DNA of 41,611 nucleotides, taken from assembly GCA_944386885.1 (NCBI GenBank), contig CALXCU010000135.1:1-41611 (forward strand), written 5' to 3'. The position numbers and the translations under genes are program-made. The notes beneath the pieces are model-generated. The model had not been told where the DNA came from, ran no database searches, and saw only the letters and a program-made list of their open reading frames with translations. This document shows positions 8,802 to 16,168 of the stretch, piece by piece (position 1 is the stretch's first letter; every line of letters starts with the position of its first letter). This stretch comes from an uncultured Oscillospiraceae bacterium (GTDB taxonomy: Bacteria > Bacillota > Clostridia > Oscillospirales > Oscillospiraceae).

Positions 8802-9638
8802 CTAAAAGCGGACCCGCTCCCGGTCCGGATGCTCGCCCAGCCAGGCCACCTGGGGCATGGTGCGGATCTGGGAGAGCTCTTCCTCGGTGAGGGAGATGCG
8901 CCCGGCCTCCAGATTTTCCCGCATCCGCGCGGGGCTGGAGGACTTGGGCAGGGGGAGCACCCCGTTCTGGAGGGCGAAGGCCAGGCAGAGCTGGGGGACG
9001 GAAACGCCGTGCCGGGCGGCGATCGCCACCAGCTGGGGATCCTCCGCCAGTTTCATCCGGCCCAGCGGGGCCCAGGCCTCCACCAGGATGCCCTGCTCCT
9101 GGCAGTAGCGCACCGCCGCCTCCTGGAGGTAACCCGGGTGGTACTCCAGTTGGTCCACCATGGGGCGCACCGTGCAGTGGTCAAAGAGGTTCATCAGGTG
9201 GTGGGGGAGAAAATTGCTCACCCCAATGGCCCGGACTCGCCCCTGGCGGTAACAGTCTTCCAAGAAAGCCCAGACCTGTACGTCCAGCTCCTTCCAATGC
9301 TCCACCGCCAGGTCGGGCCGGGGCCAGTGGATGAGGTACAGGTCCAGATAACTGGTCCCCAGGGCCTTTAGCGAGGCCTCAAAGGCCGCCTGCGGGCGGT
9401 CCATCTGGGTACGCCAGACCTTGGAGGTGAGGAAAAACGCCTCCCGGGGGAGGCCGCTCTCCCGGATGGCGGCCCCCAGAGCCTCCTCCGTGTGATAGAC
9501 CGAGGCGGTATCGAAGTGGCGGTAGCCCGCCGCGATGGCTTCCAGGAGCAGTTCCTTCTGCCGCTCCTGGTCTAGATTGTAGCACCCAAAGCCCATCTTG
9601 GGAATTTCCACGCCGTTGGCGAGTACAAAGTGTTCCAT
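8802..9638 (-). CDS. Aldo/keto reductase
   Basis: A 278-residue NAD(P)H-dependent oxidoreductase of the aldo/keto reductase superfamily, a TIM barrel acting on carbonyl compounds. The catalytic tetrad is visible as Asp in HFDTASVY, Tyr in VYHTEEALG, Lys in FLTSKVWR and His in YLIHWPRP. The conserved IGVSNF and PLPKSSSPARM (cofactor phosphate-binding) stretches are also present. The N-terminus (FVLANGVEIPKMGFG) is typical of the 2,5-diketo-gluconate reductase-like group; the substrate cannot be assigned. The gene stands alone with its own promoter at 9672-9700. It belongs to the same broad superfamily as the two reductases at 23.3-25.0 kb, but it ends in VAWLGEHPDRERVRF, unlike them. Confidence 0.93.
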   Translation of the reverse strand: MEHFVLANGVEIPKMGFGCYNLDQERQKELLLEAIAAGYRHFDTASVYHTEEALGAAIRESGLPREAFFLTSKVWRTQMDRPQAAFEASLKALGTSYLDLYLIHWPRPDLAVEHWKELDVQVWAFLEDCYRQGRVRAIGVSNFLPHHLMNLFDHCTVRPMVDQLEYHPGYLQEAAVRYCQEQGILVEAWAPLGRMKLAEDPQLVAIAARHGVSVPQLCLAFALQNGVLPLPKSSSPARMRENLEAGRISLTEEELSQIRTMPQVAWLGEHPDRERVRF

Positions 9639-9671
9639 GCTCCCACTCCTCTGCTCGTTCAGGATGGCCCT

Positions 9672-9700
9672 ATTCTACCGCAGATAGGACCTGGAGGCAA
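9672..9700 (-). promoter_or_regulatory. Sigma-A-type promoter for the aldo/keto reductase
   Basis: Read on the minus strand: TTGCCT (9700-9695), a 17-base spacer, then TAGAAT (9677-9672), 34 bases before the start codon. Confidence 0.55.
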
Positions 9701-9730
9701 GGGGGCTTACAGGTCCCGGGACAGACCCGG

Positions 9731-9921
9731 ATGATTTTATGCGCTTCCCTGTTCGGCCTTTATGGCAAGTATGCCGGGAACGTGATAAAGACCGGCATGC
9801 GGAAAACCGAGAGCATCTATGAGATGGAAGTGGACCTGTCCGGCTTCCAAAAGGGCGAGATCAGTGTGCAGACTTGCAGAACGGCTATCTGACTGCCCAG
9901 GTGGCCAAAGGCCCGGACTAA
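9731..9921 (+). pseudogene. Hsp20 / alpha-crystallin small heat-shock protein remnant
   Basis: The reading frame from 9731 encodes LYGKYAGNVIKTGMRKTES and continues as YEMEVDLSGFQKGEIS, which closely resembles the core of clostridial Hsp20 proteins (family pattern: GK..KN.MKTDVRET...YELDIDLPGFKKDEI). After about residue 46 the frame breaks. The following bases restore the family sequence in another frame as LQNGYLTAQVAKGPD, ending in TAA at 9919-9921. The first ~40 residues of the usual protein and its C-terminal half are missing, and no ribosome binding site is seen. This is a decayed fragment, not a working gene. The rest of the 9639-10013 gap shows nothing else recognisable. Confidence 0.75.
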
Positions 9922-10013
9922 AGACGACGAAGATAGGAAAAGTATATGCCATCCTTCAGAAGAGCTATGCCGATTGTTTCATTATCCGACACAAAGAAGA
10001 AGGAAATGAGATT

Positions 10014-12143
10014 TTAATCACTTAAAATGATAACGCTTCTCGTCACCGAATCCCAATCCACATCACATCCAAAGGCCTCCGCAATGGCGCGTACGGGAAC
10101 CATCGTTCGGCCGCCTTCGATGCGCGCCGGCGCATTCAGAGCAATGGCTTCACCATTTTTCGTTAAAACATTACTTCCAATTGTGAGCTTGACCGTCGTA
10201 TTGTCTTTTACCGCAGTAACGGTTTGTGTGTCATTGCCCCAATCCACCGTTGCGCCGAGAGCTTCAAAGATAACGCGCAGCGGCACAAGCGTGGTTCCGT
10301 TCTCGGCAACCGGCTCTTGGTCAAACGCAAGCGCAGTGCCATTCAAATATACAAATATGCGGTCCTGAAGCAGCGTGCTCTTGAGAAATTCCAGCTCTTC
10401 CGAATTCAGAACGTCCCCGCTGTTCGTTCCGTAAGCATGATATATTTTCATTCCGCTGGAGCCAATCACATGTTTGATACCGTCCACAAGGATGGGGTCC
10501 CCGTTTTCATCGGAGATGCCGGTGGCATCGTATTCATACCACTCTCCGTCCAGATAGAGATAGTTCCATGCATGGCCCATCTCTGTATTGCTCACGACAA
10601 AACACGGGATACCGATCAGGCGGCAGAACTCATTGACCGCATTGGCATAGCTGCCGCAGACCGCTTTCTTGGTGACGAGCACATTGATCGGAGTATTTGC
10701 AATGTTATTGCCCAGATATTCCACATTGTTTGCAAGCCAGCGCTTGAAGTAGTCCAGCTGCCCGCGCTGAGTGAAAGAAGCCTCGCGGGCTTCGGCAACA
10801 AGTTCATTCAGCTGCTCAAAGTAGAGTGTGGAATTTTCCGGACTGCCGGTCCGGCCGTTGGCCTCTATCTTGATATTCAAACTTCTGCTCACCACGCTGC
10901 CGCTGGAATCCTCCACCCAATGGGGAGAACATTGGGAACTGATCAACTCGCCGTGCATGGACCATGCGATATTAATTTTTTCGCACAATTCGTCGATATA
11001 GTCCGGCGACGTATCCGCGTCATAGTCATAATGCAGCGTGAAGCTGACGTAATCCTGTTGTCTTCCGGTGGCGATATCTTTTTGCAGCGTATAAATATCG
11101 CTTATGATCTGCTCAAAACCGGCATTTCTAACCGGTGAGGTGTAGGTCCTGCCGCTCCAGCCCGAAAGCCGCGCGCCAAGGTTGAATTTCGAAAAATTCG
11201 TATCCGCCACCTGGGCGGTGTGTTCTGCGGCTTCCGCGTAGGTTTGATACCAACCCGCAGCCAAGTAATCCGCCGTCTCGCTGACCGGCACAGAGATGAC
11301 GCTGTTATACGGGGAATATAGGACGGCGGTGTTCTCCTCGGTAAAACTTGTCCCGAGGACTTCCGAGGATACCTTGATGCACGGCACAACGCCCAGATCT
11401 TCGGCGTTGACGCGCTCACGGCTCATGCTTCCGGTATAGGTGACGGTATTGACATATCCCTCATATACCGTCCATTCGTTGCCGCTGTATAAGCGCCAAT
11501 TATCGATCAGCGAGTAAGTGGAATATCCGCCGGACTCGTTTGCCCCAAGCTGCTTGGCATAGTCCGTGCTTGCCTTCCGCCGGTCTCCCTCGTTGGGATA
11601 AAACGCCTCGATATCATCGGAGGAGGCGAGGAACACGTTATCGCTTGCGCCGGATGTCTCTGTGAGAATGATTCCATTCCGCTCGCTTTCGGAGAAGGCC
11701 GAATAGAGGAATCCCGTACTGCCGTTCAGGAATATCCGCAGGGAGCTGTCCGCCCAGACGCATTCATCCGCATAGTGTACATCATACCCAACGATTTTAT
11801 CTTCCTGTTCATCAAACGGTTTGCAGTCGATTACATAGCGCGATAGCAGCGTGGTCACGCCGTTTTCTTCCGATACGATCTCCCAGCATATCGGCTCGTA
11901 TTTGTAATAATGGTATGCTCCATCCACAGAAACCCTGCAATAGGTTTCGCCGTTTACTTCCGCCACGCCGTCTTTGTATTGGGCATTTAATAAAGCTTGG
12001 CTTTCTGGAACTTCCGTCTGCGGATAGCTGCCGAAGTAAACATAATTGCTCTGCTCCGCAGCTTCTGCATGCATACACGGCAGCTGCACGATCGCAATGG
12101 ACGCACATAATAAACAAGCAAGAATTTTGTTGAATCGTTTCAT
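10014..12143 (-). CDS. Secreted DUF6273 / transglutaminase-like / copper-amine-oxidase-N-like protein
   Basis: A 709-residue exported protein. A signal peptide is clear (KRFNKILACLLCASIAIVQL, probable cleavage after the AEA near residue 28). Residues about 33-270 look like DUF6273 (VYFGSYPQTEVPESQ near the start, then an ICWEIVS segment and a VPCIKVSS end). Residues about 480-560 are a transglutaminase-like core with the Cys of KKAVCGSYANAVNEFCRLIG, the His of EMGHAWNYLYLDG and the Asp of WYEYDATG as a plausible triad. The C-terminal ~110 residues carry two copper-amine-oxidase N-terminal-like repeats (TTLVPLRVIFEALGATVDW and RTMVPVRAIAEAFGCDVDW), a cell-surface module. The start ATG has a GGGGGG tract about 9 bases upstream. 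Base composition is clearly lower in GC than in the flanking genes, which suggests a separate origin. The likely role is cell-envelope peptide or cross-link processing; the substrate is unknown. Confidence 0.8.
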   Translation of the reverse strand: MKRFNKILACLLCASIAIVQLPCMHAEAAEQSNYVYFGSYPQTEVPESQALLNAQYKDGVAEVNGETYCRVSVDGAYHYYKYEPICWEIVSEENGVTTLLSRYVIDCKPFDEQEDKIVGYDVHYADECVWADSSLRIFLNGSTGFLYSAFSESERNGIILTETSGASDNVFLASSDDIEAFYPNEGDRRKASTDYAKQLGANESGGYSTYSLIDNWRLYSGNEWTVYEGYVNTVTYTGSMSRERVNAEDLGVVPCIKVSSEVLGTSFTEENTAVLYSPYNSVISVPVSETADYLAAGWYQTYAEAAEHTAQVADTNFSKFNLGARLSGWSGRTYTSPVRNAGFEQIISDIYTLQKDIATGRQQDYVSFTLHYDYDADTSPDYIDELCEKINIAWSMHGELISSQCSPHWVEDSSGSVVSRSLNIKIEANGRTGSPENSTLYFEQLNELVAEAREASFTQRGQLDYFKRWLANNVEYLGNNIANTPINVLVTKKAVCGSYANAVNEFCRLIGIPCFVVSNTEMGHAWNYLYLDGEWYEYDATGISDENGDPILVDGIKHVIGSSGMKIYHAYGTNSGDVLNSEELEFLKSTLLQDRIFVYLNGTALAFDQEPVAENGTTLVPLRVIFEALGATVDWGNDTQTVTAVKDNTTVKLTIGSNVLTKNGEAIALNAPARIEGGRTMVPVRAIAEAFGCDVDWDSVTRSVIILSD

Positions 12144-12223
12144 TTGAAATATCCCCCCTGCAACAAGATGAACCGTTCCGAAGAAAAGCCGCCGACCATG
12201 AAACGGAAGACAAAACTAATTCT

Positions 12224-12252
12224 ATTATAGGAGAAATGGAGAATAAAATCAA
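12224..12252 (-). promoter_or_regulatory. Sigma-A-type promoter for the DUF6273/transglutaminase gene
   Basis: On the minus strand: TTGATT (12252-12247), a 17-base spacer, then a perfect TATAAT (12229-12224), about 80 bases before the start codon. Confidence 0.65.
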
Positions 12253-12488
12253 TCATTCTCTCATTTGCTGAAAAAAGGGATTGTCCCTCCAGCCTGAGTT
12301 GCAGGCGGGATCCCAGCCGGGAAGTCTGCTTGCGGGGGCAGATACTGCTTTTTATATGTCACGCTGTATCGGGGAGGAAGCGCAATTGCTGCTGGATATG
12401 CGCTCGGCTCATGGAATTCTACTATGAGAGGTCACGGTACTCCCGGCGTAAACACTCTCCATCACCGGCTCTGGCTGCAAGGCAGGAG
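12253..12488 (+). other. Intergenic stretch without a supported gene
   Basis: No reading frame here has both a ribosome binding site and a recognisable product. One short frame reads FYMSRCIGEEAQLLLDMRSA, which looks protein-like and might be a gene fragment, but I cannot name its family. Confidence 0.4.
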
Positions 12489-12526
12489 AAAATAAAAGAA
12501 GCACCTGCTTAGCAGATGCTTCTTTT
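12489..12526 (-). terminator. Terminator after tRNA-Gly (possibly bidirectional)
   Basis: GAAGCACCTGC (12498-12508) pairs with GCAGATGCTTC (12512-12522) around TTA. On the minus strand the stem is followed by TTTTATTTT, directly downstream of tRNA-Gly. On the + strand it is followed by TTTTT. Confidence 0.75.
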
Positions 12527-12600
12527 TGGAGCAGGTGAGGGGAATCGAACCCCCGTGTTCAGCTTGGGAAGCTGACATTCTACCATTGAACTACACCTGC
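12527..12600 (-). tRNA. tRNA-Gly(CCC)
   Basis: Read on the minus strand, a 74-base cloverleaf with encoded CCA. The acceptor stem GCAGGTG pairs with CACCTGC, the discriminator is T, and CCA lies at 12529-12527. The anticodon stem TCAGC/GCTGA encloses the loop TTCCCAA, giving anticodon CCC. The T-arm GGGGGTTCGATTCCCC is intact. The gene has its own promoter (12618-12646) and terminator. Confidence 0.95.
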
Positions 12601-12617
12601 ACTTAAATTGCTTAGTC

Positions 12618-12646
12618 AGTATAGCATAGATAGCAGGGATTTGCAA
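12618..12646 (-). promoter_or_regulatory. Sigma-A-type promoter for tRNA-Gly
   Basis: On the minus strand: TTGCAA (12646-12641), a 17-base spacer, then TATACT (12623-12618), 17 bases before the tRNA 5' end. Confidence 0.65.
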
Positions 12647-12749
12647 GAAAAATTTGCGCAGTTTCAGAAAGTTTTTTTCACCCGCCTGGACCGGCGCAAA
12701 GTCCATCGAAAGGCGTCCTACGATAAAAAAAATAGCCCGTTCAAGGATT

Positions 12750-12778
12750 GTATGAACCCCCAGGCCAGGGAGATACTG
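12750..12778 (+). promoter_or_regulatory. Candidate forespore (sigma-F/sigma-G type) promoter of sigG
   Basis: GTATG at 12750-12754, 17 bases, then GATACTG at 12772-12778. This resembles the sigma-G pattern GHATR-N17/18-CATHHTA known from Bacillus. It lies 30 bases before the sigG start, where sigma-F or autoregulatory sigma-G control would be expected. It was assigned by eye only and the -10 match is partial. Confidence 0.35.
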
Positions 12779-12808
12779 AACACAGAACGCCGGTCCGGGG
12801 GTGGTTTT

Positions 12809-13579
12809 ATGCAGGGAAAAGTGGAGATCTGCGGCGTTAACACGTCCAAGCTGAAGGTCTTGAGAAACGAGGAGACCATGGAACTCCTCAAACGGACCAA
12901 GCAGGGAGACCAAGCCGCGCGCGAGGAGCTCATCGCCGGCAACCTGCGTCTGGTGCTCTCCGTGATCCAAAAATTCAGCGGCCGGGGAGAAAACGCCGAC
13001 GATCTGTTTCAAGTGGGCTGTATCGGCCTCATCAAGGCCATTGATAACTTTAACATCGGACTGGACGTGCGCTTTTCCACCTACGGCGTACCGATGATCG
13101 TAGGCGAGATCCGGCGCTATCTGCGGGACAACAGCGCGGTACGGGTGTCCCGCTCTATGCGGGACACCGCCTATAAGGTCCTCCAGGCGAAGGAGCGCTT
13201 TGTATCGGAGCACCAGCGGGAGCCCTCTGTGGAGGAAGTGGCGAAAACCCTCGGGCTCAAGCGGGAGGAAGTTGTCTTTGCCCTAGACGCCATTGTAGAC
13301 CCCGTCTCGCTCTATGAGCCGGTTTACTCCGACGGCGGAGAGGCCATCTGCATCATGGATCAGGTCAAAGACTCCAAAAATACCGATGAGAGCTGGCTGG
13401 AGCACATCGCGCTCAAAGACGCCATCTCCCGCCTCTCCCAGCGTGAGCGGCATATTTTAAGCCTGCGCTTCTTTGAGGGACGTACCCAAATGGAGGTCTC
13501 AGCTGAGGTAGGCATCTCCCAGGCGCAGGTTTCCCGACTGGAGAAAAATGCCATTCGTCAAATCCGCAAGAATATGTGA
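12809..13579 (+). CDS. sigG: RNA polymerase sporulation sigma factor SigG
   Basis: A 256-residue sigma-70 family factor that directs late forespore transcription. The N-terminus KVEICGVNTSKLKVL is diagnostic for sigma-G. Region 2 contains DDLFQVGCIGLIKAIDNF and RFSTYGVPMIVGEIRRYLRD. Region 3 contains RVSRSMRDTAYKVLQ, and region 4 ends with the helix-turn-helix EVSAEVGISQAQVSRLEK. Length and colinearity agree with Bacillus SigG (about 260 residues). The ATG at 12809 has a GGGGGTGG site. spoIIGA and sigE, which often precede sigG elsewhere, are not upstream here. A GC-rich stem (13588-13606) lies just after the stop but lacks a T tract. Confidence 0.95.
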   Translation: MQGKVEICGVNTSKLKVLRNEETMELLKRTKQGDQAAREELIAGNLRLVLSVIQKFSGRGENADDLFQVGCIGLIKAIDNFNIGLDVRFSTYGVPMIVGEIRRYLRDNSAVRVSRSMRDTAYKVLQAKERFVSEHQREPSVEEVAKTLGLKREEVVFALDAIVDPVSLYEPVYSDGGEAICIMDQVKDSKNTDESWLEHIALKDAISRLSQRERHILSLRFFEGRTQMEVSAEVGISQAQVSRLEKNAIRQIRKNM

Positions 13580-13651
13580 TGTAGAGCGCCCCCGGCCTGC
13601 GGGGGCCGCTATGCCTGGAAAAGAAAATTTTTCGAGTTTTGCAAATCTGCC

Positions 13652-13680
13652 TTGACAAATTCCACCTCCCATGCTAATAT
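13652..13680 (+). promoter_or_regulatory. Promoter for the tRNA-Ser pair
   Basis: A perfect TTGACA at 13652-13657, a 17-base spacer, then TAATAT at 13675-13680, 30 bases before tRNA-Ser(TGA). Confidence 0.75.
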
Positions 13681-13709
13681 ATTTTACGCGCTGTGATTGA
13701 GTCGGACGT

Positions 13710-13796
13710 GGAGAGATGTCCGAGTGGTTTAAGGAGCCGGTCTTGAAAACCGGTGACTCGCAAGAGCCGTGGGTTCGAATCCCACTCTCTCCGCCA
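13710..13796 (+). tRNA. tRNA-Ser(TGA)
   Basis: An 87-base class II tRNA with encoded CCA. The acceptor GGAGAGA (13710-13716) pairs with TCTCTCC (13786-13792), with discriminator G. The anticodon stem CCGGT/ACCGG surrounds the loop CTTGAAA, giving anticodon TGA. A long variable arm (GACTCGCAAGAGCC) and a T-arm with GTTCGAATC are present. Confidence 0.95.
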
Positions 13797-13845
13797 CAAT
13801 CTCCTTCACTCCGCTTGACAAGGGAATTTTCCCATCATTCGGCAT

Positions 13846-13936
13846 GCAGAAGTACCCAAGTGGCCGAAGGGGCTCCCCTGCTAAGGGAGTAGACGGGTTA
13901 AACCGTGCGAGGGTTCAAATCCCTCCTTCTGCGCCA
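13846..13936 (+). tRNA. tRNA-Ser(GCT)
   Basis: A 91-base class II tRNA with encoded CCA. The acceptor GCAGAAG pairs with CTTCTGC, with discriminator G. The anticodon stem CTCCC/GGGAG surrounds CTGCTAA, giving anticodon GCT. The variable arm is long, as expected for serine. It probably shares the promoter of tRNA-Ser(TGA) 50 bases upstream and is followed by a terminator. Confidence 0.95.
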
Positions 13937-13988
13937 AAAAGGACTTAAATTAGCTTGAAAAAGGCTGATTTAAGTCCTTTTTGTTTTT
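13937..13988 (+). terminator. Terminator of the tRNA-Ser operon
   Basis: AAAAAGGACTTAAAT pairs with ATTTAAGTCCTTTTT around a central AGC...GCT extension, followed by more T residues. It begins at the CCA end of tRNA-Ser(GCT). Symmetry makes it possibly bidirectional. Confidence 0.85.
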
Positions 13989-14040
13989 ACTAACTTTTTA
14001 AGCTTTTAGAAAAACAGTGCGCCGACGGCCTCAAATTACG

Positions 14041-14157
14041 TCAAAACAAATCTATAGTTAGCATTACAGTTAGCGTTCGCGAGTTCACCGCGTTCAGCGC
14101 GGCCTCACGATCAGGGTGGATGTAGCGCTGAGTGATGGAGAACTTCGTGTGCCGCAT
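14041..14157 (-). pseudogene. Tyrosine recombinase (integrase) C-terminal remnant
   Basis: On the minus strand the last part of a short open frame reads RHTKFSITQRYIHPDREA and runs on to LNAV. This is the very C-terminal box of XerC/D- or phage-type tyrosine integrases (family pattern GHSS...TQRYIHP, with the catalytic Tyr). The upstream catalytic Arg/Lys/His region of an intact integrase is absent; upstream residues (FYENNPGGANLLLG) do not continue the family. It lies about 100 bases downstream of tRNA-Ser(GCT), a common integration target, so it is best read as the footprint of a lost integrated element. The remainder of 13989-14374 holds nothing else I can identify. Confidence 0.6.
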
Positions 14158-14374
14158 GGAATACAGCGGCAGCACGATGGTCCCTAACAACAGGTTAGCA
14201 CCGCCCGGGTTGTTTTCATAGAAGAAATATGATCTTGCATAAAAGCAAGTAATGACCCAATTTCCTTCATTGAATGCCTCCAATCGATTCTGTTAAACCA
14301 AAACGGCTTCTTCTCTTCGTTTAGGCGGTTCCGCAGGTACAGAGCTGCCTAAAATTTGCTTTTACCTTTTTGTT

Positions 14375-14426
14375 TATACCGGGTAACAGATCGGAACTTC
14401 CGTAAGCGGAGTACTGGGGCTACAAT
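14375..14426 (+). promoter_or_regulatory. Composite promoter/operator of the first hydrolase unit
   Basis: TATACC (14375-14380), 10 bases, TCGGAACTTCC (14391-14401, containing the dyad GGAA-C-TTCC), 19 bases, then TACAAT (14421-14426). The identical words and the same spacings occur at 18624-18675. The -10 position puts the RNA start near 14433, just before the ribosome binding site. This is probably an activator-dependent promoter, because no consensus -35 is present. Confidence 0.6.
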
Positions 14427-14448
14427 AAAAATGAAAGAAGGTGCCGCT

Positions 14449-15360
14449 ATGTTTTCCATGCAACAGATTCTAACTCTTTTTTTGACGCTTACCATGGAGC
14501 TGAGTCTCACTGCTTGCGGGGTAGAGACTGTGGTACAGCCCGCCAAGGAAACATCCGGACCGCCGGCCCAGGTACAGGAACTGCCGGAATCGCCCAGCCC
14601 ATCCTCAGAATCTTCGGCTTCAGAACTGAAGGTCACCGAGGGAACAGAGATCTACCATGGCTTTCTAATGGACAATGTGATACACGCCCCGGCGGGGGAC
14701 ATCCACTATCACATCTACATCCCGGACAGCTACGACGGCAGTGAAGCTTACGCCCTGTTCCTTACCCTTCCCGGCTATGAGGGCCTGTACTTCCAGGGCG
14801 TGGGAGAGAACCTGTACCATGAAGATTTTGCCTTCGAGGCATTGAATTACAACGACCATATGATCGTAGCCGCCCCTCAGCTGAGCGACTGGGGAGAAAC
14901 TTCCGCAGAGCAGACCATTGTCCTGACCGAGTACCTGCTGTACGCCTATAACATTGACCCGGATCAGGTCTATGCCGAGGGGTACTCCGGCGGCGGAGAG
15001 ACTATGTCCCAGGTAATAGGGATGCGGCCCGATCTGTTTACCGCCTATCTCCAATGTTCCTCCCAGTGGGACGGAGCCTATGCTCCGGTGGTAGAGGCCC
15101 GGGTACCGGTGTATTTTGTGATCGGGGAGAGCGATGAATATTATGGCTCTGAGCCAAGCCGTGAAGCATACGACCAGCTCCATGACGCCTACATAGAGTC
15201 AGGACTGACTGAGGACGAGATCGACCAGTTGCTGGTGCTGGACATCAAGGACGCGGACTACTTTCGGGAGGGCGGCACCCCCAACCAGCACGGCGGCGGA
15301 AATCTGTTTGCACGAGATCCTGAGATCATGGGTTGGCTGTTTTCCCAGAGGTTGAGGTAA
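14449..15360 (+). CDS. Lipoprotein alpha/beta hydrolase
   Basis: A 303-residue exported lipoprotein with a serine-hydrolase fold. The signal peptide ends in a lipobox (LTAC, Cys23). A Pro/Ser/Glu-rich linker to about residue 65 precedes the catalytic domain. The nucleophile Ser is in GYSGGGE, the acid is probably Asp in IGESDEYYG, and His is in PNQHGGGN. The fold resembles prolyl-oligopeptidase/esterase-type hydrolases anchored on the outer face of the membrane. ATG 14449 is preferred over in-frame ATG 14431 because AAAGAAGG (14434-14441) lies between them and the predicted RNA start falls near 14433. The substrate is unknown. The gene may form an operon with the DUF4405 gene 45 bases downstream. 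Confidence 0.8.
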   Translation: MFSMQQILTLFLTLTMELSLTACGVETVVQPAKETSGPPAQVQELPESPSPSSESSASELKVTEGTEIYHGFLMDNVIHAPAGDIHYHIYIPDSYDGSEAYALFLTLPGYEGLYFQGVGENLYHEDFAFEALNYNDHMIVAAPQLSDWGETSAEQTIVLTEYLLYAYNIDPDQVYAEGYSGGGETMSQVIGMRPDLFTAYLQCSSQWDGAYAPVVEARVPVYFVIGESDEYYGSEPSREAYDQLHDAYIESGLTEDEIDQLLVLDIKDADYFREGGTPNQHGGGNLFARDPEIMGWLFSQRLR

Positions 15361-15405
15361 GGAACGTTCGGAGTATGGCCAGGTAAGGATAACTGGAGGA
15401 AGAAG

Positions 15406-16086
15406 ATGGGAAAAAAGTGGGCGGCGGATCTGGCCCTGACAGCAGTTCTTCTGTTTCTGATGGGGTATTCCCTGATCGGCGAGGAGATCCATGAGTGGCT
15501 GGGAATTGGTATGTTACTCCTGCTGATCTTCCACCATGCCGTCAATGTGCCGTGGTATCGAAATTTAAAAGAGAGAAGATACACACTCTATCGCTGTGTG
15601 CAGGTTGTGCTGACCATTCTGCTCCTTTTTACAGTGCTGGGCTCTGTACTCAGTGGTCTGGTTTTCTCCAGGTATGTATTGGACTTCCTCCCTCTGCATG
15701 AGAGTAGCGAGTTGGCCAGAGCGTTCCATCTGCCCTGTGCCTACTGGGGATTTCTCCTGATGAGCTTGCACTTGGGCCTCCATTGGGGCACGATGATGGG
15801 AATGGCCCGCCGAATCACGGGGCTGCGCGTCCCGTCCAAATGCCGGACTGCACAACTCCGGCTTCTGACTGTGGCTGTCTCTTGCTATGGGCTCTATGCC
15901 TTTTTCCGCAATGATTTGCCGGACTACCTGCTTCTGCGGACCCATTTTGCGCTCTTCCTGCCGGACCAGACCAAGGCGCGGTTTCTGGCGGACTACGGGG
16001 CAATCATGGGGTTGTTCCTGGCCATTGCCCACTATGGCGGGACCGTTCTGCGGCGCTGGTCAGCCGCAAAAGCCGCATCAGAATAA
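15406..16086 (+). CDS. DUF4405 membrane protein, cytochrome-b-like
   Basis: A 226-residue integral membrane protein with about five hydrophobic segments: ALTAVLLFLMGYSLIG, GIGMLLLLIFHHAVNV, VVLTILLLFTVLGSVLSG, WGFLLMSLHLGLHWG and MGLFLAIAHYGGTVL. DUF4405 proteins carry conserved histidines in helices. Here EEIHEWLG, IFHHAVN, AFHLPCAYWG and SLHLGLHWG are spaced much as in b-type cytochromes, so heme binding is plausible but inferred. GGAGGAAGAAG upstream supports the ATG at 15406. It sits between two hydrolase genes in a region rich in flavodoxins, which suggests a role in membrane electron transfer. Confidence 0.75.
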   Translation: MGKKWAADLALTAVLLFLMGYSLIGEEIHEWLGIGMLLLLIFHHAVNVPWYRNLKERRYTLYRCVQVVLTILLLFTVLGSVLSGLVFSRYVLDFLPLHESSELARAFHLPCAYWGFLLMSLHLGLHWGTMMGMARRITGLRVPSKCRTAQLRLLTVAVSCYGLYAFFRNDLPDYLLLRTHFALFLPDQTKARFLADYGAIMGLFLAIAHYGGTVLRRWSAAKAASE

Positions 16087-16168
16087 AATCGATCTATTTT
16101 TCAGGCAGCCGGGCCTTGTGAATGAAAAATAACAGCGCCCAATCGGCCTGCCAAATGGGGGGATTTCT

